From the NCBI RefSeq assembly GCF_005116735.1, contig NZ_SWDB01000011.1, forward strand, positions 62,001-126,000: a stretch of 64,000 bases of DNA, in the 5' to 3' direction. The notes under the pieces were generated by a model. The model made no database searches. It saw only the letters and a list, made by a program, of their open reading frames with translations, and was not told the origin of the DNA. Positions 36,510 to 45,771 of this stretch are shown in pieces. The position numbers and the translations under genes are program-made. The stretch's first letter is position 1. The number at the start of each line of letters is the position of its first letter. Source of the DNA: Thalassotalea mangrovi (GTDB lineage: Bacteria > Pseudomonadota > Gammaproteobacteria > Enterobacterales > Alteromonadaceae).

Positions 36510-37498
36510 GGCTTTCCTCTTTGATATTTATCTACGGCACGATTATGGTCTGCCAGGTTTTTAGAAAATATATGTTCCCCATTGCCTTTGCTGACAAAGT
36601 ATAAATAGTCACTACTTGCCGGATTAACACTCGCGTCAAGCGCGGTTTTACCTGGCATCGCGATTGGGGTCGGTGGCAGGCCATTTATCTGGTAGGTGTT
36701 ATAAGCGGTTTTTTCACGAATATTGGCGTAAGTGATATCTCCGGTATAACGTTCACCAAGGCCATAAATGATGGTTGGATCGGTTTGCAGGCGCATGCCC
36801 TTGCGCAAACGATTAACAAAGACCGCTGAAATCAATGGTTGTTCAGCCAATACGGCCGTTTCTTTTTCAATAATGGATGCCATGATCAGTGCCTGATATG
36901 GACTTTCATACGGTAAATCTTCGGCGCGCTGCTGCCAACTGTCAGCCAGCTCCTGTCGCATCCGCTGATTAGCCTGTTGCAATATGCTCAAATCCGACGT
37001 GCCTTTCGTAAACTTATAAGTATCCGGGAAAAACATTCCCTCCGGGTGGGTGACATCAGGAAAATGAGGTTGTAATTGCAGCCAGTTTTTAGCGGTGATG
37101 GTTTGCTCTAAATGGGGGTTGTTAGCGAGTAATGCTAACCATTCCTTAAAGGTTGTCCCTTCCACAAAGGTGATTTTAAACTGGTACTCTTTACCACTAA
37201 CCAGCATCGTTAATAACTGTTCAAAGCTGAGCTCTGGTGATAACTGGTATGTGCCTGCTTTTACGCGGGTTACACCGGGGTTAAGCTTACCATAGAGTTT
37301 ATAAGGCCAGCTTGATGCTATCCACTGTTGCTGCTCAGCATGCCTGAGCAAGCTCGAGTAACTACTGCCTTTATTAAGGGTAAACAACTGAGTGTGAGAA
37401 ATTGCCAGGGGTTGTTGCACCATTTGCTGCATTTTAAAATGTACAGCGACAATGGAAAGTACAGCAATCAGAACAAGACCAGAGAGCCAACGCCACAT
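36506..37498 (-). CDS. mltG: Endolytic murein transglycosylase MltG
   Basis: A 330-residue inner-membrane protein with one N-terminal helix (residues 5-22) and a periplasmic YceG domain. The catalytic glutamate lies in ASIIEKET, and [29 protein letters not shown] and [15 protein letters not shown] are family hallmarks. It cuts nascent glycan strands and so sets their length. It directly follows pabC with no gap, the same order as in E. coli. Confidence 0.95.
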   Translation of the reverse strand: MWRWLSGLVLIAVLSIVAVHFKMQQMVQQPLAISHTQLFTLNKGSSYSSLLRHAEQQQWIASSWPYKLYGKLNPGVTRVKAGTYQLSPELSFEQLLTMLVSGKEYQFKITFVEGTTFKEWLALLANNPHLEQTITAKNWLQLQPHFPDVTHPEGMFFPDTYKFTKGTSDLSILQQANQRMRQELADSWQQRAEDLPYESPYQALIMASIIEKETAVLAEQPLISAVFVNRLRKGMRLQTDPTIIYGLGERYTGDITYANIREKTAYNTYQINGLPPTPIAMPGKTALDASVNPASSDYLYFVSKGNGEHIFSKNLADHNRAVDKYQRGKP

Positions 37499-38287
37499 TT
37501 AAAATATATCCTTTATTTCCCGGCTTAATGTTGTTGAAAGCGGTGTCTCCAAAAACTGCCTTACCGGGGCAATCTGCAACAGTGCGTTGGTAATAAACAT
37601 CGCCTCTGCCTGCTGCAACTGCTCGATTGTATGTTTGACGATTTTAACGTTTTGCAAACCGTTTAACAATCGTTGCCTCGCCAGGCCGTTCACCCCGGCG
37701 ACGCTTAACTCTGCAGTAAACCAGTCACCATCTATTTGCCAGAACAGGTTACAGCTACTGGTTTCAACCACATAACCCTGCAAATCACAGACCACCAGAT
37801 CATCGTATGGCATCGTATCCAGTTCATTGCGAACCAGGACTTGCTCCAGGCGATTCAGGTGTTTAACGCCAGCCAGCATCGGATTTAACCCTAAGGTTGT
37901 GGTCGCAACCCCGAGATGAATCCCGTGTTGGCGCCAGTTATCATAGTGGCCGGGAAAGTCATTAATGGTCACGATGACGTTGGCCGGACAATCACCAGCT
38001 CTGGCATAGCCCCGCTCTGAATAACCGGCGGTAACCATGACTTTGATTACCGCCCGTTTAAACGGTGCGCTCACCTGGTTAAGGTGACTTTCAAGCCGGT
38101 TAAAATCCGGGGCTGGAATCTGCAATGTGGCACAGCTGTCTGACAAGCGCTGAAGGTGCTGTTCAAGCCAGGTAACCTTGCCGTCAATGATGCTTGCCGT
38201 GGTAAATACACCATCCCCGAAGGCGAGGCCCCGGTCGCTGATCTGGATATCGCATTGTGGAAAAAAGTTTACCGAACTGAATAACAT
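37499..38287 (-). CDS. pabC: Aminodeoxychorismate lyase
   Basis: A 262-residue fold-type IV PLP enzyme making p-aminobenzoate for folate. The PLP lysine is in AGVKHLNRLEQVL and the cofactor phosphate segment near ETSSCNLFW. GLAFGDGVFTT at the N-terminus is typical. A strong terminator lies just upstream, so pabC probably has its own promoter or depends on read-through from fabF. Confidence 0.93.
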   Translation of the reverse strand: MLFSSVNFFPQCDIQISDRGLAFGDGVFTTASIIDGKVTWLEQHLQRLSDSCATLQIPAPDFNRLESHLNQVSAPFKRAVIKVMVTAGYSERGYARAGDCPANVIVTINDFPGHYDNWRQHGIHLGVATTTLGLNPMLAGVKHLNRLEQVLVRNELDTMPYDDLVVCDLQGYVVETSSCNLFWQIDGDWFTAELSVAGVNGLARQRLLNGLQNVKIVKHTIEQLQQAEAMFITNALLQIAPVRQFLETPLSTTLSREIKDIF

Positions 38288-38293
38288 AGGGAT

Positions 38294-38330
38294 AAAAAAT
38301 AAGCCTGTTTACCAGCTAGTAAACAGGCTT
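38294..38330 (-). terminator. Rho-independent terminator between fabF and pabC
   Basis: A perfect 12-bp stem AAGCCTGTTTAC/GTAAACAGGCTT with a six-base loop and an A run that reads as T6 on the minus strand. It ends fabF transcripts 54 nt past the stop and separates the fab block from pabC-mltG-tmk-holB. Confidence 0.88.
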
Positions 38331-38383
38331 ATAAAGTGAAGTGCAAGAGTTTAATGGTGATTTACAATCACCTGATTATCGCC

Positions 38384-39619
38384 CTAGATTTTTTTGAACA
38401 GCAATGAGCCATTGGTACCACCGAAACCAAAGGAGTTACACAGGGCATACTCAAGTTTCGCATCACGCGCCTGGTGAGGCACATAATCGAGATCACAACC
38501 CTCGCCCGGATTATCCAGGTTAATGGTTGGCGCGATCGCCTGGTTGGCCAGCGACTGGATGGTAAAAATAGCTTCTGCAGCACCTGCAGCTCCTAACATA
38601 TGACCAGTCATCGACTTCGTCGAAGAGACTGCCAGTTTATGAGCATGATCGCCAAATACTGACTTGATGCCATTGGTTTCAGCAATATCTCCGGCCGGTG
38701 TCGACGTACCATGGGCATTGATGTAACCAACCTGCTCAGGATCGACCTTTGCATCACGCAACGCATTACTCATTGCTGCGGCACCACCACTGCCATCTTC
38801 TGGCGGAGAAGTAATATGAAATGCATCGCCACTCATACCAAAACCAGCCAACTCGGCATAGATTCTGGCGCCACGGGCTTTAGCATGTTCATATTCTTCA
38901 AGCATGATAACACCGGCACCATCACTGAGCACAAATCCGTCACGATCTTTGTCCCACGGGCGCGAAGCCTGCTGTGGCGCATCGTTTCGGGTAGATAATG
39001 CCCGTGCCGCAGTAAATCCACCAATCCCTAATACGGTAGAGGCTTTTTCCGCACCGCCAGCCAGCATCGCATCGGCATCACCATACGCAATCATGCGAGC
39101 CGCATGACCAATATTATGAACCCCGGTGGTACAGGCTGTGACAATCGAGATGTTTGGACCTTTTAATCCATGGATGATAGATAAATGCCCGGAAATCATA
39201 TTTAGAATCGTAGCTGGGCAGAAAAACGGCGATAATTTTCGAATCCCGCTGTTTAACACCTTTTCATGGTTTTCTTCGATTAATCCAAGACCACCAATAC
39301 CGGAACCTACAGCCACACCGACACGTGGGCCATTTTGTTCGGTAATTTCCAGCCCAGAGTCCGCCAGAGCCTGGTTGCCTGCCGCAATACCGTATTGGAT
39401 AAATAAATCCATTTTACGGGTTTCTTTTTTGGCGATACCAAAAGATTCCGCGTCAAACCCTTTGATCAGGCCTGCAAACTTGGTAGGAAATGTACTCACG
39501 TCAAAATGGTCAATAGGACCAATACCACTGTTACCTGACATTAATTGTTGCCAGGTAGCCTCAGGGTCGTTTGCTAACGGGCTTAATAAACCTAACCCGG
39601 TTACCACAACTCGGCGCAT
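38384..39619 (-). CDS. fabF: 3-oxoacyl-ACP synthase II
   Basis: A 411-residue condensing enzyme of fatty-acid elongation. Cys163 (TACTTG) is the nucleophile, and the two histidines are in [10 protein letters not shown] and [11 protein letters not shown]. The C-terminal [14 protein letters not shown] loop is canonical. It follows acpP with a terminator-like hairpin between them, which may lower its expression relative to acyl carrier protein. Confidence 0.97.
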   Translation of the reverse strand: MRRVVVTGLGLLSPLANDPEATWQQLMSGNSGIGPIDHFDVSTFPTKFAGLIKGFDAESFGIAKKETRKMDLFIQYGIAAGNQALADSGLEITEQNGPRVGVAVGSGIGGLGLIEENHEKVLNSGIRKLSPFFCPATILNMISGHLSIIHGLKGPNISIVTACTTGVHNIGHAARMIAYGDADAMLAGGAEKASTVLGIGGFTAARALSTRNDAPQQASRPWDKDRDGFVLSDGAGVIMLEEYEHAKARGARIYAELAGFGMSGDAFHITSPPEDGSGGAAAMSNALRDAKVDPEQVGYINAHGTSTPAGDIAETNGIKSVFGDHAHKLAVSSTKSMTGHMLGAAGAAEAIFTIQSLANQAIAPTINLDNPGEGCDLDYVPHQARDAKLEYALCNSFGFGGTNGSLLFKKI

Positions 39620-39654
39620 AACGAATCCAATCTCCGTTTGAAATGACTAAATAC

Positions 39655-39676
39655 AAAAAAGGCGGTGTAAACCGCC
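39655..39676 (-). terminator. Terminator/attenuator between acpP and fabF
   Basis: The stem GGCGGT/ACCGCC with a four-base loop is followed by T6 on the minus strand. It lies about 20 nt past the acpP stop. It would let acpP be made in excess over fabF. Confidence 0.8.
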
Positions 39677-39695
39677 TGTTCAGAATCGTTAGTGA

Positions 39696-39929
39696 TTAGC
39701 TATTTGCTGTCACGTAATCGATTGCTGCTTGAACCGTTGTGATTTTTTCCGCTTCTTCATCAGGAATCTCGGTATCGAATTCCTCTTCAAGAGCCATTAC
39801 CAGTTCAACGGTATCTAAAGAATCTGCACCTAAATCATCGACAAAAGATGCTTCATTTTTTGCTTCTTCTTCTTTAACACCTAATTGCTCAACAATAATT
39901 TTTTTAACGCGTTCTTCGATAGTACTCAT
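39696..39929 (-). CDS. acpP: Acyl carrier protein
   Basis: 77 residues from the ATG at 39929, preceded by AAAGGA; the open frame extends upstream to 40001 but without family support. The phosphopantetheine serine is in [18 protein letters not shown]. Highly acidic, as expected. It carries growing acyl chains for fabD, fabH, fabG and fabF, all encoded beside it. Confidence 0.97.
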   Translation of the reverse strand: MSTIEERVKKIIVEQLGVKEEEAKNEASFVDDLGADSLDTVELVMALEEEFDTEIPDEEAEKITTVQAAIDYVTANS

Positions 39930-40066
39930 TTTTTTTCCTTTACTAAAATTAGCAATTATAAAAATTGCCTGTAGTTTATTCGCCAACCGGTCGCCATGCA
40001 AGTATTTATCAGTAAAATGCAGCTGGTCAAACCTGATGGCTAATCAAATAGTTAAAGCCGTAGGGG

Positions 40067-40166
40067 TTTAATGCTATAAAGCTTTAATGCTATAAAGCTG
40101 TAAGGCTGTAAGCTGTAAGATTGTTTCGGCTAACCTCTTATAGCTTATGGCTTATAGCTTATGGCT
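40067..40166. repeat. Tandem and inverted short repeats between fabG and acpP
   Basis: A 16-bp unit (TTTAATGCTATAAAGC) is duplicated perfectly at 40067-40098, followed by CTGTAAG repeats. A 14-bp unit (CTTATAGCTTATGG) is duplicated at 40137-40164. The CTGTAAG arms can pair with the CTTATAG arms using G-U pairs, so the block can fold as an imperfect hairpin in RNA. It lies in the transcribed region between fabG and acpP. Confidence 0.85.
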
Positions 40167-40167
40167 C

Positions 40168-40196
40168 AACGTTTGAAGCCGAAGGCTTCAAACGTT
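40168..40196 (-). other. Perfect 13-bp hairpin at the fabG stop codon
   Basis: AACGTTTGAAGCC and GGCTTCAAACGTT form a 13-bp stem with a GAA loop, overlapping the fabG stop codon. No T run follows on the minus strand, so it is not a classical terminator. It may block 3' exonucleases and stabilise the fabG message upstream of acpP. Confidence 0.7.
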
Positions 40197-40944
40197 AAGC
40201 CATATACATCCCGCCATTAACGTGAATCGTTTCACCGTTAATGTAGGCAGCAGCATCTGATGCCAGGAATACCACAACACTTGCGATTTCTTCTGGCTTA
40301 CCTAAACGGTTGGCCGGAACCTGGGAGAAAATCGCTTCTTTTTGTTCGTCGCTTAATGTTTGCGTCATATCGGTGTCGATAAAGCCCGGAGCTACCGCAT
40401 TGACGGTAATGCCGCGCGAAGCCACTTCTTTGGCCAGCGACTTAGTGAAGCCTAACAGGCCTGCTTTTGCGGTTGCATAGTTTACCTGACCTGCATTACC
40501 CATGGAGCCGACTACGGAACCGATGCTGATAATACGACCAGAGCGGTTTTTCATCATTGGGCGCATTACCGCCTTGCTTAATTTATAAAGTGAAGACAGG
40601 TTAGTGTTGATAATATCATCCCACTCTTCATCTTTCATACGCATCATCAGGTTGTCACGAGTGATACCGGCATTGTTAACCAGAATATCGACGCCACCAA
40701 ACTGCTCTTTAATCGCCGCGAAAAGTGCATCGACTGAATCTTGTGAGGTTACATTTAGCGCAAAGCCTTTGCCTTTACCGCCCAGGTATTCACTGATTGC
40801 ACTTGCACCAGACTCTGACGTTGCCGTACCAATAACGGTTGCACCCGCAGCAGCTAATTGTTGTGCGATCGCTTTACCAATACCACGACTGGCACCAGTT
40901 ACCAATGCTACTTTGTCATTTAAATTAAATAATCCCGACATCAT
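40195..40944 (-). CDS. fabG: 3-oxoacyl-ACP reductase
   Basis: A 249-residue short-chain dehydrogenase that reduces beta-ketoacyl-ACP with NADPH. The nucleotide motif is TGASRGIG, NNAG is present, and the catalytic Ser-Tyr-Lys triad lies in SIGSVVGSMGNAGQVNYATAKAG (shown here only in part: S, Y and K intact). It starts 6 nt after fabD. Two adjacent ATG codons are possible starts. Confidence 0.96.
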   Translation of the reverse strand: MMSGLFNLNDKVALVTGASRGIGKAIAQQLAAAGATVIGTATSESGASAISEYLGGKGKGFALNVTSQDSVDALFAAIKEQFGGVDILVNNAGITRDNLMMRMKDEEWDDIINTNLSSLYKLSKAVMRPMMKNRSGRIISIGSVVGSMGNAGQVNYATAKAGLLGFTKSLAKEVASRGITVNAVAPGFIDTDMTQTLSDEQKEAIFSQVPANRLGKPEEIASVVVFLASDAAAYINGETIHVNGGMYMA

Positions 40945-40950
40945 ACTTCC

Positions 40951-41880
40951 TTATTCTTCAAGTGCTGCTTCAATACTATCGCTAGTATTTATTGATACAC
41001 AAGATAATGATTTATTAATACGCTTGGTCAAGCCTTGTAATACTTTACCTGGACCCGCTTCTACCAGGGATTCGACCCCCTGCTCCGCCATTTTCGTTAC
41101 CGTTTCTGTCCAACGAACCGGGCTGTATAACTGACGAACAAGCGCATCTTTAATTTTTTCGCCATCGCTGTAAGCTTCTACATCGACATTATTAATCACC
41201 GGAATTTGCGGTGCATTAAAGGTAATGCTATTTAAGTCTTCCGCAAGTTTCTCTGCTGCGCTCTGCATTAGTGCGCAATGTGATGGTACGCTTACAGGTA
41301 ACGGTAATGCACGTTTGGCACCGGCTTCCTTACATAGTTCACCAGCACGTTCTACGGCTTCCTTGTTACCGGCGATAACGACCTGGCCAGGTGAGTTAAA
41401 GTTAACCGGAGAAACTACCTGTCCCTGCGCTGCCTGCTCACAGGCTGCTTTGATTGCGTCATCGTCAAGTCCGATGATAGCAAACATGGCGCCGGTACCT
41501 GCTGGAACGGCCTGTTGCATATAAATACCGCGCTTTTCAACCAATTTCACTGCCGTGGATAACGATAACACACCCGCACAAACCAGTGCCGAGTACTCGC
41601 CGAGACTATGGCCGGCCAGTACCGATGGTGTATTGCCGCCTTCTTCCTGCCAGACTCGCCACATGGCGACACTGGCGGTCAACAACGCCGGTTGAGTAAC
41701 TTGTGTCTGATTTAATTTCTCTGCAGGGCCTTCCTGAATCAACTGCCAAAGGTCATACCCTAAAGCTTCAGACGCTTCTGCAAAAGTCTGCTGGACAATG
41801 CCGTTGTCGGCAAAGTCTGCCAGCATACCGAGTGACTGTGATCCCTGTCCCGGAAACACAAATGCTAGATTCGCTTGCAT
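40951..41880 (-). CDS. fabD: Malonyl-CoA:ACP transacylase
   Basis: A 309-residue acyltransferase. The nucleophile elbow is GHSLGEYSAL, the N-terminal FVFPGQGSQSLGM is canonical, and the catalytic histidine lies in SVPSHCALM. It loads malonyl groups onto acyl carrier protein. Spacing to fabH is 11 nt and to fabG 6 nt. Confidence 0.97.
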   Translation of the reverse strand: MQANLAFVFPGQGSQSLGMLADFADNGIVQQTFAEASEALGYDLWQLIQEGPAEKLNQTQVTQPALLTASVAMWRVWQEEGGNTPSVLAGHSLGEYSALVCAGVLSLSTAVKLVEKRGIYMQQAVPAGTGAMFAIIGLDDDAIKAACEQAAQGQVVSPVNFNSPGQVVIAGNKEAVERAGELCKEAGAKRALPLPVSVPSHCALMQSAAEKLAEDLNSITFNAPQIPVINNVDVEAYSDGEKIKDALVRQLYSPVRWTETVTKMAEQGVESLVEAGPGKVLQGLTKRINKSLSCVSINTSDSIEAALEE

Positions 41881-41891
41881 AATAGTTCTCT

Positions 41892-42851
41892 TTAAAAACG
41901 TACGAGAGCAGAGCCCCAGGTAAATCCACTACCGAAGGCTTCCATTAGAATGATTTGTCCACGCTTGATGCGGCCGTCTCTGACAGCTTCATCCAACGCC
42001 GTAGGAATAGTCGCGGCCGATGTATTTCCGTGTTTATCGAGGGTGACAACAACCTGATCCATCGACATTGACAGTTTTTTCGCCGCTGCGCTAATGATTC
42101 GCAAGTTCGCCTGATGGGGGACCAACCAGTCGATTTCTGACTTGTCCATATTATTATGGGCTAAGGTTTCAGTAACGATTTCACTCAATCGAGTTACCGC
42201 AAACTTAAACACTTCATTGCCTCTCATATAAATGTAGGCTTTTTCTTCCGTCAGCAGGTCACCACGTTTTGGAGAGTCGGCACCAAGCAATGCGCCATAC
42301 TCACCGTCGGCATGCAAATGCGTGGAAATCACACCCTGCTCTTCACTGGCTTCAAGAATGACGGCACCAGCTGCATCGCCAAACAATATAATGGTGCCAC
42401 GGTCTTCGGGATCACACATGTGAGATAAGGCGTCAGCACCGATGACTAAAACTCGTTTCATCATTCCCGACTTGATAAATTGATCGGCGACACTGAGGCT
42501 GTAAATAAAGCCCGAACAGGCGGCGGCAACATCAAACGCCGGAATATTTGGTACGTCCAGATATTTTTGGACATGGCAGGCAGCACTTGGCAAATCGACA
42601 TGAGAACTGGTGGTACCCATAACAATCATATCAATGTCTTTAACATCCAGTCCTGCCATATCGAGCGCCTGTTTGGCAGCCTCGGCGCCCATATAGGCGA
42701 CATTTTCTTGCTCATTGGCGATTCGGCGCTCTTTGATACCGGTGCGTTCTGTGATCCATTGATCGGTCGTATCGACCATTTTTTCTAAATCCGCATTGGT
42801 GCGCACTTGCTCAGGAAAATAACTTCCCGTCCCAATAATTTTTGAATACAT
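41892..42851 (-). CDS. fabH: 3-oxoacyl-ACP synthase III
   Basis: A 319-residue initiating condensing enzyme. The Cys-His-Asn triad is in [20 protein letters not shown] and [11 protein letters not shown]. The C-terminal motif reads [13 protein letters not shown], where the middle glycine of the usual GGG is serine; this is a small variation. It starts 8 nt after plsX. Confidence 0.96.
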   Translation of the reverse strand: MYSKIIGTGSYFPEQVRTNADLEKMVDTTDQWITERTGIKERRIANEQENVAYMGAEAAKQALDMAGLDVKDIDMIVMGTTSSHVDLPSAACHVQKYLDVPNIPAFDVAAACSGFIYSLSVADQFIKSGMMKRVLVIGADALSHMCDPEDRGTIILFGDAAGAVILEASEEQGVISTHLHADGEYGALLGADSPKRGDLLTEEKAYIYMRGNEVFKFAVTRLSEIVTETLAHNNMDKSEIDWLVPHQANLRIISAAAKKLSMSMDQVVVTLDKHGNTSAATIPTALDEAVRDGRIKRGQIILMEAFGSGFTWGSALVRF

Positions 42852-42859
42852 AAGTTTTG

Positions 42860-43888
42860 TTAAGACCTTTTGATTAATCCCAGTTCAACTTTATTTTTTA
42901 TCTTCTCAGGAACTTGCCTTTCTACTTCTTTGACTGCTTCTAAAATTGCATTATAAAACGCAGTACTGTTGGCATTACCATGGCTCTTAACCACAATGCC
43001 ACGTAATCCTAACAGACTTGCACCGTTATACTGGTCGGGGTTCAGTCGTTTTAGGATTTTTTTTAAGGTAGGATTTAATAAAACACCCAGAAATCGGGTA
43101 AATGGACTTTCATTGACGATTTTTTTGACCTTATCCACGACCATTTTCGCAACACCTTCACAGGTTTTCAGTGCAACATTGCCGACAAAGCCGTCACAAA
43201 CGATAACATCGGCCTTACCGGAAAATATGTCATTGCCTTCAATAAATCCGACATAATTGATATGCGGAGTGGCAGATAACAATGCCGCTGTCTGACGGAT
43301 ATGATCGCTACCTTTGATGTCTTCCTCACCCATGTTTAACAAGGCAACTTTAGGCTGTTTTATATCGTCCACCTGTTCGGCAACAACGGATCCCATAATC
43401 GCAAACTGAAATAAGGTGTCCGAGTTGCAGAATACGTTAGCGCCCAGATCAAGCATAAACACATGAGAATTACTGTCGCTAATGGGTAAATGTGAAACCA
43501 GTGCCGGTCGCTCAACGCCAGGCAACATTTTCAGCACGTAATGTGCAATCAGCAATAACGCCCCGGTATTACCGGCACTAACACAGGCCTGAGCCTGGTT
43601 GTCATGCACCAGATCGAGCGCTTTGCGCATAGACGAATCTTTTTTACATCGCAGGGCAACAGCTGGTTTTTCATCCATGGCAATGGTTTCAGCGGAATGC
43701 TGAATAGAAAGTCGGGGATGATTGGAAATATGAAGTTTATCGAGATGGGATTGTATTATTTGTTCATCACCGCAGAGAACGAGATGAAGATTTGGCAATG
43801 TTTCGATCGCCAATTTTGCAGCGGGCAACGTTATAAGGGGGCCATGATCGCCCCCCATAACATCTAACGCAACCGTTAGACTCACCAA
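42860..43888 (-). CDS. plsX: Phosphate acyltransferase PlsX
   Basis: A 342-residue enzyme that makes acyl-phosphate from acyl-ACP for phospholipid synthesis. N-terminal [11 protein letters not shown] and the [11 protein letters not shown] and [12 protein letters not shown] segments are hallmarks. It follows rpmF by 11 nt in the conserved yceD-rpmF-plsX-fabH order, linking phospholipid and fatty-acid synthesis to ribosome supply. Confidence 0.96.
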   Translation of the reverse strand: MVSLTVALDVMGGDHGPLITLPAAKLAIETLPNLHLVLCGDEQIIQSHLDKLHISNHPRLSIQHSAETIAMDEKPAVALRCKKDSSMRKALDLVHDNQAQACVSAGNTGALLLIAHYVLKMLPGVERPALVSHLPISDSNSHVFMLDLGANVFCNSDTLFQFAIMGSVVAEQVDDIKQPKVALLNMGEEDIKGSDHIRQTAALLSATPHINYVGFIEGNDIFSGKADVIVCDGFVGNVALKTCEGVAKMVVDKVKKIVNESPFTRFLGVLLNPTLKKILKRLNPDQYNGASLLGLRGIVVKSHGNANSTAFYNAILEAVKEVERQVPEKIKNKVELGLIKRS

Positions 43889-43899
43889 AGTGTTCCCGC

Positions 43900-44070
43900 T
43901 TATTTAGCGATAACTTTGACACCTTTGTAATAGCCATCGGCTGTTACGTGGTGACGACGATGAGTTTCACCAGATACGCTATCTACTGATAGGTTTTCTG
44001 CAGTCAACGCATCGTGTGAACGGCGCATGCCACGTCTTGAACGAGACTTTTTACTTTTCTGTACGGCCAT
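43900..44070 (-). CDS. rpmF: 50S ribosomal protein L32
   Basis: A 56-residue basic protein starting [19 protein letters not shown] at 44070 and ending KGVKVIAK. The N-terminal sequence is unmistakably L32 of the zinc-free gammaproteobacterial type. It lies 23 nt after yceD and 11 nt before plsX. An upstream TAGGAG provides the ribosome-binding site. Confidence 0.97.
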   Translation of the reverse strand: MAVQKSKKSRSRRGMRRSHDALTAENLSVDSVSGETHRRHHVTADGYYKGVKVIAK

Positions 44071-44093
44071 TACTTTACTCCTAAAATCACAAG

Positions 44094-44606
44094 TTACTTG
44101 AGTTGTTTCAATACATCAAATGGATTCGGTTTCTCAAGCGTATCCGGTAACTTCCCCCAAGTACTGTCGGCATCTGCCGGGCAATCTTCGAGTTCATGTT
44201 TCGGGATTAATGGAATCGCAAGGATTAACTCGTCTTCCACTAATTCGCGTAAATTCACTTCACCATTTTCATCTAATTCTACGGCGTCATAATACGAAGG
44301 CAACCGGGCCGCGGCGTCTTCGTGTTTCACAGGAGAATAACAGAATTCAACATTCAAATCCTGTGAAAATTCTTCATTACAACGCTGACATGTTAAAGAC
44401 ACTGACGCTTGTGCCGTTCCTGATAATACTATCAGTCCCTGCTCATCCACATCAAAGGTGATCTTTACATTTACCTGCTCACCGTGACCTTGGGTCACAG
44501 CCTGCAATCTATCTAATCCAGATAATTCAAAATATCCTTCACAAACTAAGCGCCGTTGAGCACTTTTATAAGGATCTATGGTTATCGGAAGTTTAAGGTT
44601 CTGCAT
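44094..44606 (-). CDS. yceD: YceD family protein (DUF177), 23S rRNA accumulation protein
   Basis: 170 residues from the ATG at 44606 ([19 protein letters not shown]), matching E. coli YceD in length; the frame is open to 44750, but that extension runs into the repeat element. Two CxxC pairs, as in [11 protein letters not shown] and a downstream DCPAD region, fit the family. YceD is linked to 23S rRNA accumulation and acts with L32. No strong ribosome-binding site is seen at this start. Confidence 0.9.
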   Translation of the reverse strand: MQNLKLPITIDPYKSAQRRLVCEGYFELSGLDRLQAVTQGHGEQVNVKITFDVDEQGLIVLSGTAQASVSLTCQRCNEEFSQDLNVEFCYSPVKHEDAAARLPSYYDAVELDENGEVNLRELVEDELILAIPLIPKHELEDCPADADSTWGKLPDTLEKPNPFDVLKQLK

Positions 44607-44736
44607 AAGGCGCGCATAATAAAGGCTGTCGAGCCCTGTGTCAAAAGAAAATTCAGTACCAGAAGTACTTTCGCTCAAATAATGACACATTTTAACACAA
44701 TGAATACAATCCGAAAATATTGTCAATGCCTTGAAG

Positions 44737-45050
44737 ATACCAATCCACATTAATTACTGATCACTCAGCAAATATTCAAAAGGGTATATTTCACAATTTA
44801 GTTCATCGAATATTATCAAAATAAAGCAGAATTAATTGAATGGGTCGTGTATTCATATTTGCCCTACAGGGAACTAGGGTAAGGTGATAATGCAGGAGCA
44901 TATTGTCTTTGCCTATGCGGGAATGCCCGAGAGGAAATTCTACTGCGTACTCGCTACTTAAAATGGAATGACCATTCCTAAATATCGAAGCCTTGTAGAG
45001 TTCCCTCGGCTGACATTCTGACTAGCTCACATATTTAAGTGGATTGGTAT
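44737..45050. repeat. 314-bp fold-back element with the same ends, different core
   Basis: The left end ATACCAATCCACATTAAT pairs with the right end ATTTAAGTGGATTGGTAT. The first ~35 nt resemble the 265-bp elements (ACTCAG shared at the same offset), but the interior is unrelated. Internal pairing includes AGGGAACT/AGTTCCCT (44868-44875, 44999-45006) and a GGAATGACCATTCC palindrome. It fills the divergent gap between yceD and maf, and so probably hosts or moves promoters for both. Confidence 0.75.
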
Positions 45051-45121
45051 GACTTTCTCTATCGCTTGCGCTCAGGTAAAATTCTCTCATTCCGTCTTGC
45101 AAATTAACAATACTCTTTATT

Positions 45122-45712
45122 ATGAAAACTCTTGTACTAGGCTCGACCTCAGTATTTCGCAAAGCCATTTTGGAAAAGCTTAATCTGGACTTCATCTGCG
45201 ATAAGCCTGAAATCGATGAGACGCCCCTGCCCAACGAGCAACCTGTGCAACTGGTTGAGCGCCTGGCCATTGAAAAAGCGAGAAAGGTCGCAACCGGTCA
45301 TTCCGATGCACTGATCATAGGTTCCGATCAGGTAGCGGTGCACCAGGGCGAGATCCTGGGAAAACCTGGCAGTCAAGAAAATGCCATCAAGCAACTACTA
45401 CGCTTTAGTGGTGATAAAGTCACGTTTTTAACGTCCCTGTGTCTGTACGATAGCGTGACAGACACCTATGACGTGATTGTCGAGCCATTTTATGTGTTCT
45501 TTCGGGAACTGACTCACTCGCAGGTAGCAGCGTATATAGAGGCAGAATTGCCGTTAAACTGCGCCGGGAGTTTTAAAAGCGAGGGCTTGGGTATTTGCCT
45601 GTTTGAGCGTTTACAGGGTGAAGACCCCAATGCATTAATTGGCTTGCCGTTAATTCGCCTGACCAAGATGCTCGAAAAGCATGGGGTCGACGTTCTCGCC
45701 CTGCAAAAATAA
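45122..45712 (+). CDS. maf: Maf-family nucleotide pyrophosphatase (YceF type)
   Basis: A 196-residue Maf protein. The N-terminal LGSTSVFRKAILEKLNLDF and SDQVAVHQGEILGKPG motifs are typical, the latter with the catalytic Asp. The YceF subgroup hydrolyses 7-methyl-GTP and related modified nucleotides, cleaning the pool. In E. coli yceF is also divergent from yceD and close to rluC. Its upstream region is formed by the 314-bp repeat. Confidence 0.92.
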   Translation: MKTLVLGSTSVFRKAILEKLNLDFICDKPEIDETPLPNEQPVQLVERLAIEKARKVATGHSDALIIGSDQVAVHQGEILGKPGSQENAIKQLLRFSGDKVTFLTSLCLYDSVTDTYDVIVEPFYVFFRELTHSQVAAYIEAELPLNCAGSFKSEGLGICLFERLQGEDPNALIGLPLIRLTKMLEKHGVDVLALQK

Positions 45713-45720
45713 CGTAACGA

Positions 45721-45759
45721 AAGCAGTTGCCTCATTGAAATTTAGATTGGCGACTGCTT
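45721..45759. terminator. Possible bidirectional terminator between maf and rluC
   Basis: AAGCAGTTGCC and GGCGACTGCTT pair with one wobble over a 17-base loop between two convergent genes. The loop is long and T runs are short, so the call is weak. Confidence 0.35.
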
Positions 45760-45771
45760 CCCCCTTCAAGA

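Noticed and set aside
38711-39641. Long plus-strand frames opposite fabF
   Set aside because: Shadow frames of a highly conserved gene; no independent support.
40067-40166. CRISPR array
   Set aside because: Units are 14-16 bp and directly adjacent without spacers; no cas genes are present.
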